DNA from: Phragmites australis
Taxonomy: Eukaryota; Streptophyta; Magnoliopsida; Poales; Poaceae
DNA length: 64,000 nucleotides
Reading direction: 5' to 3'
Assembly (NCBI RefSeq): GCF_958298935.1
Contig: NC_084932.1
Span: 12,999,501-13,063,500, forward strand
Of this stretch, positions 23,253 through 33,103 are shown piece after piece. Every line of letters begins with the position of its first letter. The first letter of the stretch is position 1. The notes beneath the pieces were generated by a model. It saw only the letters and a program-made list of their open reading frames with translations. It was not told where the DNA came from and did no database searches. The translations under genes were made by a program, and so were the position numbers.

Positions 23253-23609
23253 GTGTCAAACTGGACTAGAGTAATCTGCTGGTCGAAAGAAAAGTCGGTG
23301 GATTCGAGACCTTTGGGAGAACAATCTGCAAGCATTGGTATTCACACACTTATGCAGGAACAAGGAAACGGAGCAAGCACATCGATGTTGAGTTCACAAG
23401 GATTGTTGATTGGATCTTGTAGCAGAAACATGGTGCAACATTCCAATCAATCGGAAATCAGTTTGAGGGGTGGTAGTTTCACTCACCTCTCATGTACCTC
23501 TTGCTCTGAGCATTCACTGACTTCTTTGGAGATTTGGGGCAAGGGGTATTCTCCTGCAGATTGCCACCTAAGGAATGAGGGAGTAGTGAAACTCGACATA
23601 ACACATTGA
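23253..23609 (+). CDS. Hypothetical frame, Ser-rich, doubtful
   Basis: A 118-codon open frame, rich in Ser and Gly, starts at an ATG in 'gtgtcaaactggactag' context. I recognise no domain, and it lies in a transposon-rich intron-like stretch. It may be chance or an exon of a captured gene. The minus strand of the same area has no better candidate. Confidence 0.15.
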   Translation: MSNWTRVICWSKEKSVDSRPLGEQSASIGIHTLMQEQGNGASTSMLSSQGLLIGSCSRNMVQHSNQSEISLRGGSFTHLSCTSCSEHSLTSLEIWGKGYSPADCHLRNEGVVKLDITH

Positions 23610-23821
23610 TAAATTGATAATGCAACTGCACCCCACCCTCCACCAAAATAAAAATCTCACCTTCCCCACCTTATTGGCCTCGAAATTGTTAGCAGCTACG
23701 GCATCTCCGGCGTGATGTAGTCCGGGGTGCTGCAGAACAGAGACAAGAGGAAGAGGGTATATCTGATAGCATACTGCAAACACACCAACACATAGGTAAT
23801 CAGAACATACCACAAGAAATC

Positions 23822-24250
23822 CTAGCTACGGATGCAGCAATCCTTCTCCTCCATGGGCTCGTCGGTCTCCATGAGCAAGGCCTGCGGCTGTGGCGACGGC
23901 CGTGGCTGCAGCTGAGGCGGTGGGGTCGGGTCGTCCCGAGAGCTCTCCTCCTCCAGGAGCGCCGCGAAGGGCGTGGGGCCAGTCTCATGACGGTTAGAGA
24001 GGAAGGAGATGAGGGAGACGTGCTCCAGCTGCAGCGAGAGCTCTCTGGACGGTGAGCTACCCTCGGCTGCTGCGGCCTTCGCCTTCGCCCCATTGCCACC
24101 ACAACAAGGGCGTGGCGCGCCTTGCCGCCATGCAACCACGGGGTCTTCATCTTCAACATCACCGGCGACCAAGCGAGGCGAGCACAAGAGAGGGAGGGGT
24201 CTCTCACCGTGCTCGTGCTCATGGCTATCCCTTGACCCGAGCTCACCCAA
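23822..24250 (-). CDS. Hypothetical GC-rich frame, possible first exon
   Basis: 142 codons are open from the ATG at 24250. The product is Pro/Glu/Ser-rich with LSLQLEHVSLISFLSNRHET, FAALLEEESSRDDP and a C-terminal METDEPMEEKDCC. A donor-like 'tgtg then gtatgt' lies just past the stop. Codon third positions are GC-rich, as in grass first exons, so this may be a real or captured gene end. I do not recognise the family. Opposite-strand frames over the same bases are probably shadows. Confidence 0.3.
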   Translation of the reverse strand: MGELGSRDSHEHEHGERPLPLLCSPRLVAGDVEDEDPVVAWRQGAPRPCCGGNGAKAKAAAAEGSSPSRELSLQLEHVSLISFLSNRHETGPTPFAALLEEESSRDDPTPPPQLQPRPSPQPQALLMETDEPMEEKDCCIRS

Positions 24251-24261
24251 TCACTAGCTCC

Positions 24262-24525
24262 CTCTCTCATCTATAAAAGTTGAGTCCCCTCCCCATCCTC
24301 GTCTTATTTCCACCTAGCCACCACACTTCTCCGGTCCCCACCGGCACCTCCTTCCTAGTCGGCTACACGACACCATCCATGGGGGATCCCAGTGCAGACA
24401 ACGTCGCCTTGCCGCGGGACCAATCCCATGGTGGCAAGCGGCTGGTGGTGGTGCGAGGGGAAGGGGAGGACGTGACGGGGAGGAGGTCGGAGGCGGTGGG
24501 GTTAGGGGAGAAGTCGGCAGAATAG
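24262..24525 (+). promoter_or_regulatory. TATA box and GC-rich leader on the plus strand
   Basis: 'tctataaaagttg' at about 24270 is a strong plant TATA box. It is followed by a pyrimidine-rich leader (ctccccatcctcgtcttatttcc and similar) and an ATG at 24379 opening a short frame that ends at 24525. With the minus-strand frame starting at 24250, this looks like a divergent or bidirectional GC island. No domain is recognised in the short product. Confidence 0.35.
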
Positions 24526-24581
24526 TGTAAACACAAAAAAAACAGAGGCCAATATGTCGGATATTGAGTTACATACCAAAA

Positions 24582-25317
24582 GAGGACTTTTACGGTACAC
24601 AATACTACTAGTAGAATGACACTAGTATTAGACATCCAACGGTCCAGATCTGTTAATACTAGTGTTCTTTCATACCAATAGTATAAGTAGTATTTAGGAG
24701 TAATATGATTAGTATGAGGACAATATTGGAAAGAAAAGGAATGACAGGCTCCCTCATCGGCGTGTGCGAACAATCACTTCAGATCTTGGCCATGAGGCCG
24801 CTGATCATAGTCTTCATCGCGTCGGCCAATTTGGTGAGGATATCCTGCGTCTTCTCAGAAATGAGCTCCTTGCGCGCCCCGCAGAACAAGATCAGGAGGT
24901 CGGGAGCAGCATCGCTTAGAGCCTCGTACATGCTGAGGATGTATAAGAGCTTCTCGTGCGATGCGATACCGGTGAATCCATCCGTGAACTCGAGAAGGAT
25001 CAAGATGCGGTTCTCTGAGATGGCCAGTAAGTATTCGTCCCTGAAACCGTCAAAGGCACCTGAATTCTGCTCGTACAGCTGCTTTCGCATGGCGACGATG
25101 GCCTTTCCCGATGAGTTTAGTCACCGTCGTCCACCGCTTGATCACGGCGTTCGTCGTCCGTTGCGAGCATTCAACCCGCAGAATTGACAAGAACCTGCTC
25201 CAAGATCATGATCATCAGTCAACCCTAAAAACTATCAATTAATTGTCCATTTACAATAATACCCTAACTAATACTAGTGTCATTCTACTAGTAGTATTGT
25301 GTACCGTAAAAGTCCTC
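24582..25317. mobile_element. Pack-TIR element (Mutator- or hAT-like) carrying an EXO70 fragment
   Basis: The 49 bases from 24582 (gaggacttttacggtacaca onward) are repeated perfectly in inverted orientation at 25269-25317. The element is 736 bp and flanked by the exact 8-bp duplication taccaaaa (24574-24581 and 25318-25325). No transposase is inside; instead it holds a coding fragment similar to EXO70. A short non-autonomous element with perfect inverted repeats and a host-gene fragment fits a Pack-MULE or related Pack-TIR transposon. The 8-bp duplication would fit hAT, and the repeat length fits Mutator. It sits at the junction of kinase coding exon 2 and its intron. Confidence 0.85.
24779..25135 (-). 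pseudogene. Captured EXO70 exocyst subunit fragment
   Basis: On the minus strand, 25090-24779 reads QLYEQNSGAFDGFRDEYLLA, ILILLEFTDGFTGIASHEKL, LYILSMYEALSDAAPDLLIL and ARKELISEKTQDILTKLADA, then a stop. The pattern (LL-F-DG plus 'EKL', 'MYEAL', 'PDL--LF') matches the N-terminal half of the grass EXO70 domain, the exocyst subunit that binds membrane at secretion sites. Sequence continuing upstream (VIKRWTTVTKLIGK) matches the preceding family segment but is one base out of frame. Only about 120 residues of the usual 500-700 are present. It lies wholly inside the inverted-repeat element, so it was acquired by transduplication. Confidence 0.68.
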
Positions 25318-25320
25318 TAC

Positions 25321-25787
25321 CAAAAAGATACTTGTCAAGGCTTCCCTTAGGTAGATACGCATAGCAAAGTTTCAGCTGCATCTACAATAATATATTTTCG
25401 ACTGTGTTCCACCACTTTCTTCTGTGATTCATGGCAGAAGCCAACCAACTTTACTATATTTTCATGTTGGACCGCCATAAGATTTCCAGCCTCGTTCATA
25501 AATGTTTTCTCACGTTCAATTGGAGAATTTTCTCCAAGCTTTTTCACAGCAATTATTTCCCTATCCTGCAGAATCCCCTGTTTAAAGTCGCATGCATTAT
25601 CTATATGTATCTGTATGTTTTTAATCGACTCTTGACAAGGCCGAAAAAGGATCGGGCATAACCATACCTTATATACGGTTCCAAAAGCACCTTTACCAAG
25701 TTCTCGACCAGGAGAGAAATCATCCGTAATTTGCTTCGGAAAGCTTGCTGGTAGATTCTTCGGTAATGTACTTAGAAGACTAGCCAT
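25321..25787 (-). pseudogene. Coding exons 1-2 of the receptor-like kinase (N-lobe)
   Basis: Exon 1 (25787-25668) encodes MASLLSTLPKNLPASFPKQI, then TDDFSPGRELGKGAFGTVYK. The glycine loop GKGAFGTV is complete. A GT-AG intron (25667-25578) separates exon 2 (25577-25321), with IIAVKKL (ATP-binding Lys), a helix C region, ENIVKLVGFCHESQKKVVEH, AETLLC and PKGSLDKYLFG. There is no signal peptide or transmembrane segment, so this is a cytoplasmic kinase of the grass receptor-like group. About five bases are missing near 25357 within the expected L-C-Y-E-Y-L hinge, shifting the frame. The upstream half of the donor remains (G then GTA) before the Pack-TIR insertion at 25317. The ATG at 25787 was chosen because the next upstream in-frame codon (TTG) is in the leader. 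Confidence 0.85.
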
Positions 25788-26235
25788 TCCTGACAACTTA
25801 GATAGTTGTTATGTGAGCTACAGCAACTAAAGCTAATGGAATGTTACAACTTCTCTACTTTCATAGGAACGAGACAGTACTTAAACCGCATATTTTTTAA
25901 TGATGGAGTAAAGCAACAATCTTCAACTCTCAAAACAACCAACTTCTTTACATAATTGCACGTAGATGTTTATTATTACAAGGTTTTAGCCACAGGCTCT
26001 AGGTAGAAAACTTGCTCAAAACAACAATCGCCAACTCGCAAAATAAAAAAAAGACGACATATGTAAGAAAGATACCGCATAAACACCAAAAATCATTTGA
26101 AAACCAGATCGTTAGAAGCACTAACCTGGAGAAGAACACCTCAAGGATACTGGAGAAGAGACAACCGAAGGGACTGACTGGCTGAGGTTATGAGATGAAT
26201 GGCTGTACTGTGCTGCTGCAGTTGTCTATATAAAG
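25788..26235 (-). promoter_or_regulatory. Kinase core promoter, 5' leader and leader intron
   Basis: A TATA box (CTTTATATAG, 26226-26235) precedes a pyrimidine-rich leader. The leader runs to a donor (CCAG then GTTAGT) at 26123-26124. An acceptor (TTGCTGTAG) at about 25818 returns to the 30-nt leader before the ATG at 25787. Leader introns of this size are common in plant kinase genes. The transcription start is inferred, near 26205. Confidence 0.6.
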
Positions 26236-26239
26236 CAGC

Positions 26240-27081
26240 CCAACAAGATTTCGATCAGGTAAAGAAATTGACTTGTCCGGAGACTTAGATGGTCGATAAG
26301 AATCTGTAATGCATGTAATTGGGTGCTTGCCGACGTAGGTTAGGATGGTACTCCGTATTATTTATGAAACTTACAATAGATCAAGATCACATATGAAATA
26401 CTTATGCCTTAAGTCTGAACACATTCGAGCAAGTCAGTCAAAGGGTATCAATGTTCCTTACCTGATCCTTAGCTTAGGCCGGATTATTAGGCCGGTTAGG
26501 CTTGCTTGCATTCATGTTGGGATTCATCATTAGCTTCCTACCGACTACCAACAGTAGTTTTTCTTTGAATTTTTTTTTTTGGCAAGCTCTGTCCTTGATT
26601 TAAGAGAGCTAAGTGATTTAAATTATGAGACATTAGGCATCACAAAACATGAGGGAGACAAAAATCATAGAGGTGGTAATCTCACCCTTCATTCATAAAG
26701 AGGTCATCACAACCAAACCGGTCATTCTATCCCTCCAACTAAACAGAAAAATTACGCATACTGTCTATTATTATTATCCTTCTAACTAAACAGAAAATTA
26801 GATCATCATATATATCCAACTAAAAAAAAACTGACTCATCCCATCCAAAAAACTGAATAGCCCTAACCCATCCATTCTGGTCCTCCAACCAAACACATCT
26901 GAAGAAAGTATAAAAATGAAATTTATCTCTAGAAAACCAGTCCTACAAGCTCATTAATCTGAATTCTGAAGACTAACCGAAATGCCACATTATGAACAAA
27001 GCCTCCCTTTAATATTATATTGCATTCTCATGCCGATACAAGGAGATTAGTATATGCTCGTATTGTATTCTCATGCCTCGC
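26240..27081. other. Upstream flank of the kinase, repeat-like, no gene
   Basis: 26640-26960 contains repeated 'aactaaacagaaaa' and 'tccaactaa' phrases (26739, 26782, 26816), suggesting a small decayed repeat. No coding domain is seen. Confidence 0.4.
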
Positions 27082-27510
27082 TGAAAGGATTGAATGGCCT
27101 AGGAGTGAGGGTGAATTGGACAATTAAAAACTTATACTGAAAACTAGAACAAAGAGCAATCTTAGTCTAGATGAAAAGAAATGCGACTACATAAACAAGC
27201 TAGGAGAAGACAACTAAACAAGAAAGCAAAGACACTAAGAAAATGCGGAATTGAAAGCTTGCAAGAATGCAAATGCTCAAATTAAATTATGGAATAGTTA
27301 AGAAATGGACAAAAGAACACTGAATTTTTCCCGAGGTATCGAGGAGTTGGCACCCTCTTAGTCCTCGAAGTTTGCTTCGTTCTGGTTTTTTCTAGTGTGT
27401 GAAACATTATAGGATGGGGCGAGCCCCATAAAGAAATCCTGGGCAGTGGTTTACTTGATTTTCTAAGAACGTCTATCTCTTTCTATATATGGAAAGTCAA
27501 GAAATTCTCA

Positions 27511-27669
<159 letters not shown>

Positions 27670-28108
27670 TCAAAAGGAAAGAGCATACCCAAGTTCAATA
27701 GCTAGCATCTACCCAGGATATTGGTCCCCCTTGAGTCAGCAAGACTCAAGTGCTCTCTTATGATTACCACTTCTCCATCTCCGTATTGGTAGGCATCAAA
27801 CCAAGTACATAACACTTCCCAAGACTCCCACAAGAACTCCAATAGCTCACCGAGACACCATCAATCACCAAAGACCGGCTAGGTGTTGCCAACCACCAAG
27901 AGTAACAAGCCAATAGATTTACTTGACCAAGATCAAACATATACTATAGCCAGATGCACACTTGCTACTCTTCAAGCACTAATGATGTCTTTAATCTTCA
28001 ATTAGAGACCTGAAAATCAACTCAAGTGCTCTCTCTTTCTTCTTGATGACACACACAGTGTATAAACTCCTCTGAGTCACGAGAGAGCCAAATGAAACCA
28101 AGTGGAGG

Positions 28109-28120
28109 GGTATTTATAGG
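28109..28120 (-). promoter_or_regulatory. LTR promoter TATA box
   Basis: On the minus strand, 'cctataaatacccctcc' precedes a leader containing 'ggctctctcgtgactcagag' about 30 bp downstream. This is the expected position of the LTR transcription start. Confidence 0.6.
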
Positions 28121-28164
28121 CTAGAGGTCCAAATTATAGCCGTTGCCTAACCACCCAATTTTTC

Positions 28165-29012
28165 TGTTAACACCGGATGATCTGGTGAGTATCTCCTTAC
28201 TTACATCGAACAATCCGGTGAGTACAAACTTCCATTGCCACTGTGCTAGCTGTCATTAGCTGTTACTGCTAAGAAATAGTCCGGTGCCATCATCTGGTGA
28301 ACACCGACCTAACATCAGACTATTCTATATGTCAAACTAGCTAAATTGCCCGTTGCAACCCTCTTTGGAAAATAAGCTCTGGTGATGATTTCATTGCTAT
28401 CACCGGACTATCTAGTGGGTTGAACTTCTTTTGCCCCCAAAATCTTCTCTGGTAGAAAAGCTCCGGTGTGCATATGTGTCTATCACCAGACTATCCAGTG
28501 AGTAAACTCATTCAATCCAACCGAAACAACCCTCTCTAAAAATATTACTCCGGTGATCCATTCTAGCCTTCACCGGACCATCCGGTGATTGAAGTTTCTT
28601 CTACCACCAGAAACTGTTCTCTGTAAGAATTGGTCCGATGTACACACCATGATGACCGGACCATCTGGTGAACTGAGATCCAAAATTCTTCACCTAGAAT
28701 CGCCTCTGGAATAATTAGTCCATTGCAATCATCATTGCATCACCGAATAATTCGGTGAGTTGAACTTCAATTTTTCCTGGCAACACCCCTTCTGCTGAAA
28801 ATAGACCGGTGCTCTCACCACACTAACACCGGACTATCCAGTGTAACACTTCTAACAATTTTGATCACGTGTCACCCAGATTTAAAATCATCCGGTGATT
28901 ACATCACTTTGTTCATAAGAGCATCGATGAATCTAGAGTGTTTTCTGTCTTGAGATAACCATATGCTCCGGTGAAATCACTTCACATAGACCGGATCATC
29001 CGGTGAGGTAAA
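28165..29012. repeat. Array of CACCGG..(T/A)CCGGTG palindromes in the LTR U3
   Basis: About ten degenerate copies of 'caccgga(c/t)(t/c)atccggtga' occur, for example near 28170, 28210, 28300, 28399, 28488, 28570, 28653, 28741, 28830, 28893 and 28990. Typical spacing is 60-100 bp. Each is a self-complementary block upstream of the LTR TATA box. The motif is known from grass LTRs; no bound factor is established here. Confidence 0.75.
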
Positions 29013-29437
29013 TTTCTCTAAGCTCATCCAATTCAAACTTTCTTGAGCTCTAGCTTCTCGACATATCAACCATAGGCTTCTATGAGCTATCTAGTGCTAG
29101 AATTTCAAAATTGCGTATCAAACCAAGTCTAAACTCATTAGGTAAAGCTACTACTCTTAGCCCATCTTTATATCACGGTAAAAAAACTAAGTAAAAATGA
29201 CCTATACTACTCTAACTATCCTTCATCTCCTTTGCGACACTTAGAACTAGAAAATCCATAATCTTGATGCATAAGTCCTTTGATCGTCCACATAATCACC
29301 TTAGGGACTAAGAATACCCAATTATCATTGTGAACTAAATTTTTTATTCCCTTCAAAACAAATTGTTAGCCACAATGATACGACTGTCATTAATCACCGA
29401 AACACTTACCACATATCTAGGACCCTAGATGCTACCA

Positions 29438-32055
29438 TCTCCCCTTTTTTAGTGATTGATGACGACGGATATGAGAAGATATAGATATGAATTGAAGTAC
29501 ACCCTAGCATACTAGGCAATTAACAACATATAATCAAAAAAGCAAGAGAAAACCTGGCACTAGAACAAACTATCATGCTAGTACAAATAGAATTAAGTAC
29601 GCATGAAATAAAACACAATGAGATGACAAGCTAAACACATCGATTAAGAACCAAATGGCCTATCATTACATCAAAATCCATAAGATCCAACAAGCTGAAC
29701 CTAGCCACCCAAAAGTTAAACTAGACTCCCCCTAAAACTAGCAAGCTCTCTTGACACTCAAGACTAGCTATCTCTCTCCAAAACTTCTCCTAGCACTAGA
29801 CTCTCTCCCCCTTTAGCATCTAAGCGCCAAAAAGAGAACACATCTACACATTTGGAGCTAGAGGAGATGAGGAAGCTGACGCTGCCGAAGAAGGTTGCAC
29901 CATGAACTGAGAGGCATCGGTCTCAGAGTCAAATGCAGATGAAATAAGCTCAACGCAGCGTCATCGGCTGGAGAGGATGCTCCTGCTACAGTTTAACTCT
30001 GCACTGTGTCTGGACAAGGGTGGGAGCTGGAGGTGTCAACACCCTGGGCGGCCATCTCCTGGTCAACCTGACTGAGCACCCCCTAAAGAGTAGGACCGAC
30101 CTCATCTAGCGCAGGCTGCAAGATAGCTGGAGGCACAACAGGAGGCTCCTCGAAACAGAGAGGTCCAGTGGGTAGAGCTGATGTCAGTGAAGTAAGCACT
30201 GGCCTCAAAGACATTCTAACAGGCTGAGAAGGTACTCTGGTGGTGAAAAGAACTGACAGTGGAAAGTCTGATCCCATAGGAGTCAAAAGTCCGCTGACGC
30301 TGCCTGGGAGAGGACTGGCGGTTGGAGCTGGTGCTGGAGGTGCAACTGATAACTGAAGCCCGGTGTGCTGGAACGGGAAAAAGAATATGCGAGCATTGTT
30401 CTCTCTATCCGATTGAAGTGTTGAGAACATGGCCTGCTACTACTATTGAAGAGACTGCAAGAAGACCATCTGCTGCTCCTGCTGGCAAATCATGTTGGCC
30501 TGAAGCTTTGCCTGCATCTCAGCCTGTGCATCTAGCTGCTGCTGAACTACCTGCTGCTGTCGCATCTGCTGAAGAATCAATGCAAGCTTTGAAGACTGTG
30601 CAGCAGGGGGTACTGGAGGAACTGTCTCAGGAGCTGAAGAAGTAAGAACATATGTTTGAGGGTCTGTCTGAGAAGAACCACCTACCTCGGCATCCTGTGA
30701 CCTAGTGATCGGAGGAATGTACTCAATATCGTCCGAGTCCTAATCGTTGTCCACGTCGAAGATAAACTGAGGAAGCTCTGCCTCGGCCTCTGCTAGGACC
30801 TGGTCCTTTACTGTTGCTCTCTCGCACTTGTCAATAGGGATCAGCTCTTGAGCGTGAACCATGTCTCATTGACCATGGCGTATGTCTATGAGAGCAGAAG
30901 GAGCATACTCCTTGAAGTGAGTAGGAGACTCCTCATAGGCCTCAAGGAACTCGGGATACCTGATGGTGTGAGCAAGCAAATGAGAGATGAAGTGCGCATA
31001 TGGCTGCTATCTGGCCAAGGACATCCCCTCTGCAATAGCATCCTTAATCTCACACAAGATCAGATCCACGATGTCAAAACAACGGTGAGCGAGGATAGAT
31101 AGAATCAACCACTATTGTAGGTTGGTGAGGGCCTCTCGTAGCCAATCCTCACCAACAAACTTCGTCTCAGGGCCATGTGGATGGCTTTCGTTATAGGTGT
31201 TAGCATGTCTGGCAGTCGCGGCGAACTTGGAGCGAAGTGCTGTCTGAAGAGAGCTCTGATCTCCTCATTAGTGGGGAAGATGCCACCAACCGAGGATGGT
31301 GAGAGGGTTCGATGTTTGGATGAACGACCTAGTGTAGATACTTGGAACTCGCTTGAACCCCCAGAGCCTCAAGCAGATTGTTTCGATATAATCTGAAAGT
31401 CTCTCCCTGGAACATGAACTTAATGAAGTTCCTCTCTAGTGCAATCCACACTATGGCGTAAAATACTTTGACATAGTCCTCTACATATCTGTCCACATCA
31501 GTGAGTAGAGCTAAAAGTCCATATAAGGCATCAAAGTGCTACCTCACGTCCACTTCCCCTATAGCTAACTGATATAGCGTCAGTTGAGTGTCTTATGCTG
31601 GCTCAAGCTGACTTTCTTCCTAAGATAAGAGTGGAAGAAGCTCTCCTATAGGACTGTCCAGAATCGGGGATCAACTCTATCATCCCTAACCTCACAAAAC
31701 CACTCCTCAATGGGCAAAAATGCAGCTTTTTAATCCTTGATGACTTGTAAGAAGTCACATCAATGAGCTTGAGCTTTGCCTCTACCTGTGGCTGCTGTGT
31801 TTGCTACCACTCTGCTTGCTCCTCCTCCTCCTCAATTGTCTCTGGCTCCTGACGAGCCCTCTTCTGGCTGGCTGACTGAATGGAAGGCGTCAAGTCCAAC
31901 CTCTCGGCAGGACAAGTGCGGGTGGACTGACACGAAGTAGGGGAGTCATCTCGGATCGTGAAACCTCCTAAGCTGCTGCTAACTCTACCTTGGCTTTTCT
32001 GTGCTTTTATTGGCTGATTCTGTTTGAACCCAGTTACTGACTTCTCCTTTCCCTT
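29438..32055 (-). pseudogene. 3' internal region of the copia element (extra ORF downstream of pol)
   Basis: On the minus strand, interrupted frames show a Gln-rich coiled stretch (QQQVVQQQLDAQAEMQAKLQ), a Pro-rich segment (LSVAPPAPAPTASPLPGS, 30330-30300), 'DSDDIEYIPP' (about 30740), and further upstream 'IQSASQKRARQEPETIEEEE' (about 31860). This is the accessory region that SIRE/Maximus-type copia elements carry between pol and the 3' LTR. Its function is not established. No gag, protease, integrase or RT is found: the element is cut at about 32055, where plus-strand gypsy sequence starts. Confidence 0.55.
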
Positions 32056-32129
32056 TCAAAATGTTGTAGATGTCTTGTACCCATCAGACTTCATGTAAGA
32101 GCACAAGTGGTCATCTCCCTACCTGACTA

Positions 32130-32675
32130 TTGACCCCGACCCGAGCTATGGCTTTTGCAAGACCTCAGCCGCCCAGTGTTCAGCATTGGACCCGTGTCTA
32201 CCACTCCGATGGATGCCATGTAGGATGGTTACTTGCAAAGCTTTGGGAGATACGTCATGGTTTGGTATCCAAGAAGGCACCTGAGTACGCAGGAGTAAAG
32301 ACCGAGTACGTCGATGCTCCTCCAGAGTGGAAAGTCAAGGTGGTGATCTATGGTTCGCTACCAGAGCATGGAGCCTACGAAGTGACGAGCATCCACTACG
32401 CCATCTCACCAAGAGCTACCTTAGAAGCTAGAATCTGTAATGCCGCATACCAAGCCATTCTGGTCCTCTACTACCGCCATAGCGAAGAGCTGATCTTCAC
32501 CGAGTTTCTTCACTACCCTCAACACATCAGTGGATTCACCAAAGTCACCCCTCTTCGTGTCCCCGCAGAAGGCACTACCAAGCTTGGAGAGCAGACTGCC
32601 CTAGCCTTGGAGTTGAGTTGTGAGGTAGACCATACCGCCGAGGAGTTGCAGTATGTCGGAGGCAAGCTAGCCTAG
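32130..32675 (+). CDS. Gypsy upstream ORF, 181 codons, open
   Basis: The frame opens MTPTRAMAFARPQPPSVQHW and continues EYVDAPPEWKVKVVIYG, AYEVTSIHYAISPRATLEAR and YRHSEELIFTEFLHYP to a TAG at 32673. Proteins of this kind lie upstream of gag in several grass Ty3/gypsy families; the role is unknown. It is the only long uninterrupted frame of this element. It could still be expressed from a neighbouring promoter, but the element's own 5' LTR is absent. Confidence 0.55.
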   Translation: MTPTRAMAFARPQPPSVQHWTRVYHSDGCHVGWLLAKLWEIRHGLVSKKAPEYAGVKTEYVDAPPEWKVKVVIYGSLPEHGAYEVTSIHYAISPRATLEARICNAAYQAILVLYYRHSEELIFTEFLHYPQHISGFTKVTPLRVPAEGTTKLGEQTALALELSCEVDHTAEELQYVGGKLA

Positions 32676-33103
32676 GCATAGAGTAAGCTACGCAACAAGA
32701 AGTGTCATCATCTGGACTGCTGGGAAGCTTCTTCTTCTGACTCTGAGTTTGAGGAAGAGACTCTGAGTTCTCCACACCGTCTTCAGGCCCATCGTTTCCC
32801 AGCACCAACACCCTGAGGCTTCAATAGACTTATGAGTTCATTTAGGAGGTTACCCCTTTAGATGTTATTAGTCGTTAGAATCATGTGCTAGTTAGTGAGC
32901 TGGTTGAGTTTGGTTGTGTGTTATGTATGATTTGGATCTTTGTTTGTGTGTGTGATGTATTGTAAAGAGCTTCTTCATGAATGTATCGTTATAATAATAG
33001 AAATATATTAGTTAGTTTGGGTATCTATCTCAATTTATCTTGTCCGTTCTTGCTGCTGTTGTTCTACTTTTCTCACCTTCTCATCTTCTTGTCTCTATGT
33101 CAG

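Noticed and set aside
23700..23760. Minus-strand string T-P-D-Y-I-T-P-E, resembling the activation segment of AGC kinases
   Set aside because: Only about ten residues match, a stop follows within three codons, and no other AGC kinase motif is nearby on the same strand.
18301..24560. Missing kinase exon with the HRD and DFG motifs
   Set aside because: Scanned by eye on the minus strand; no HRD/HLDLKP or DFG context found, so no exon is claimed.
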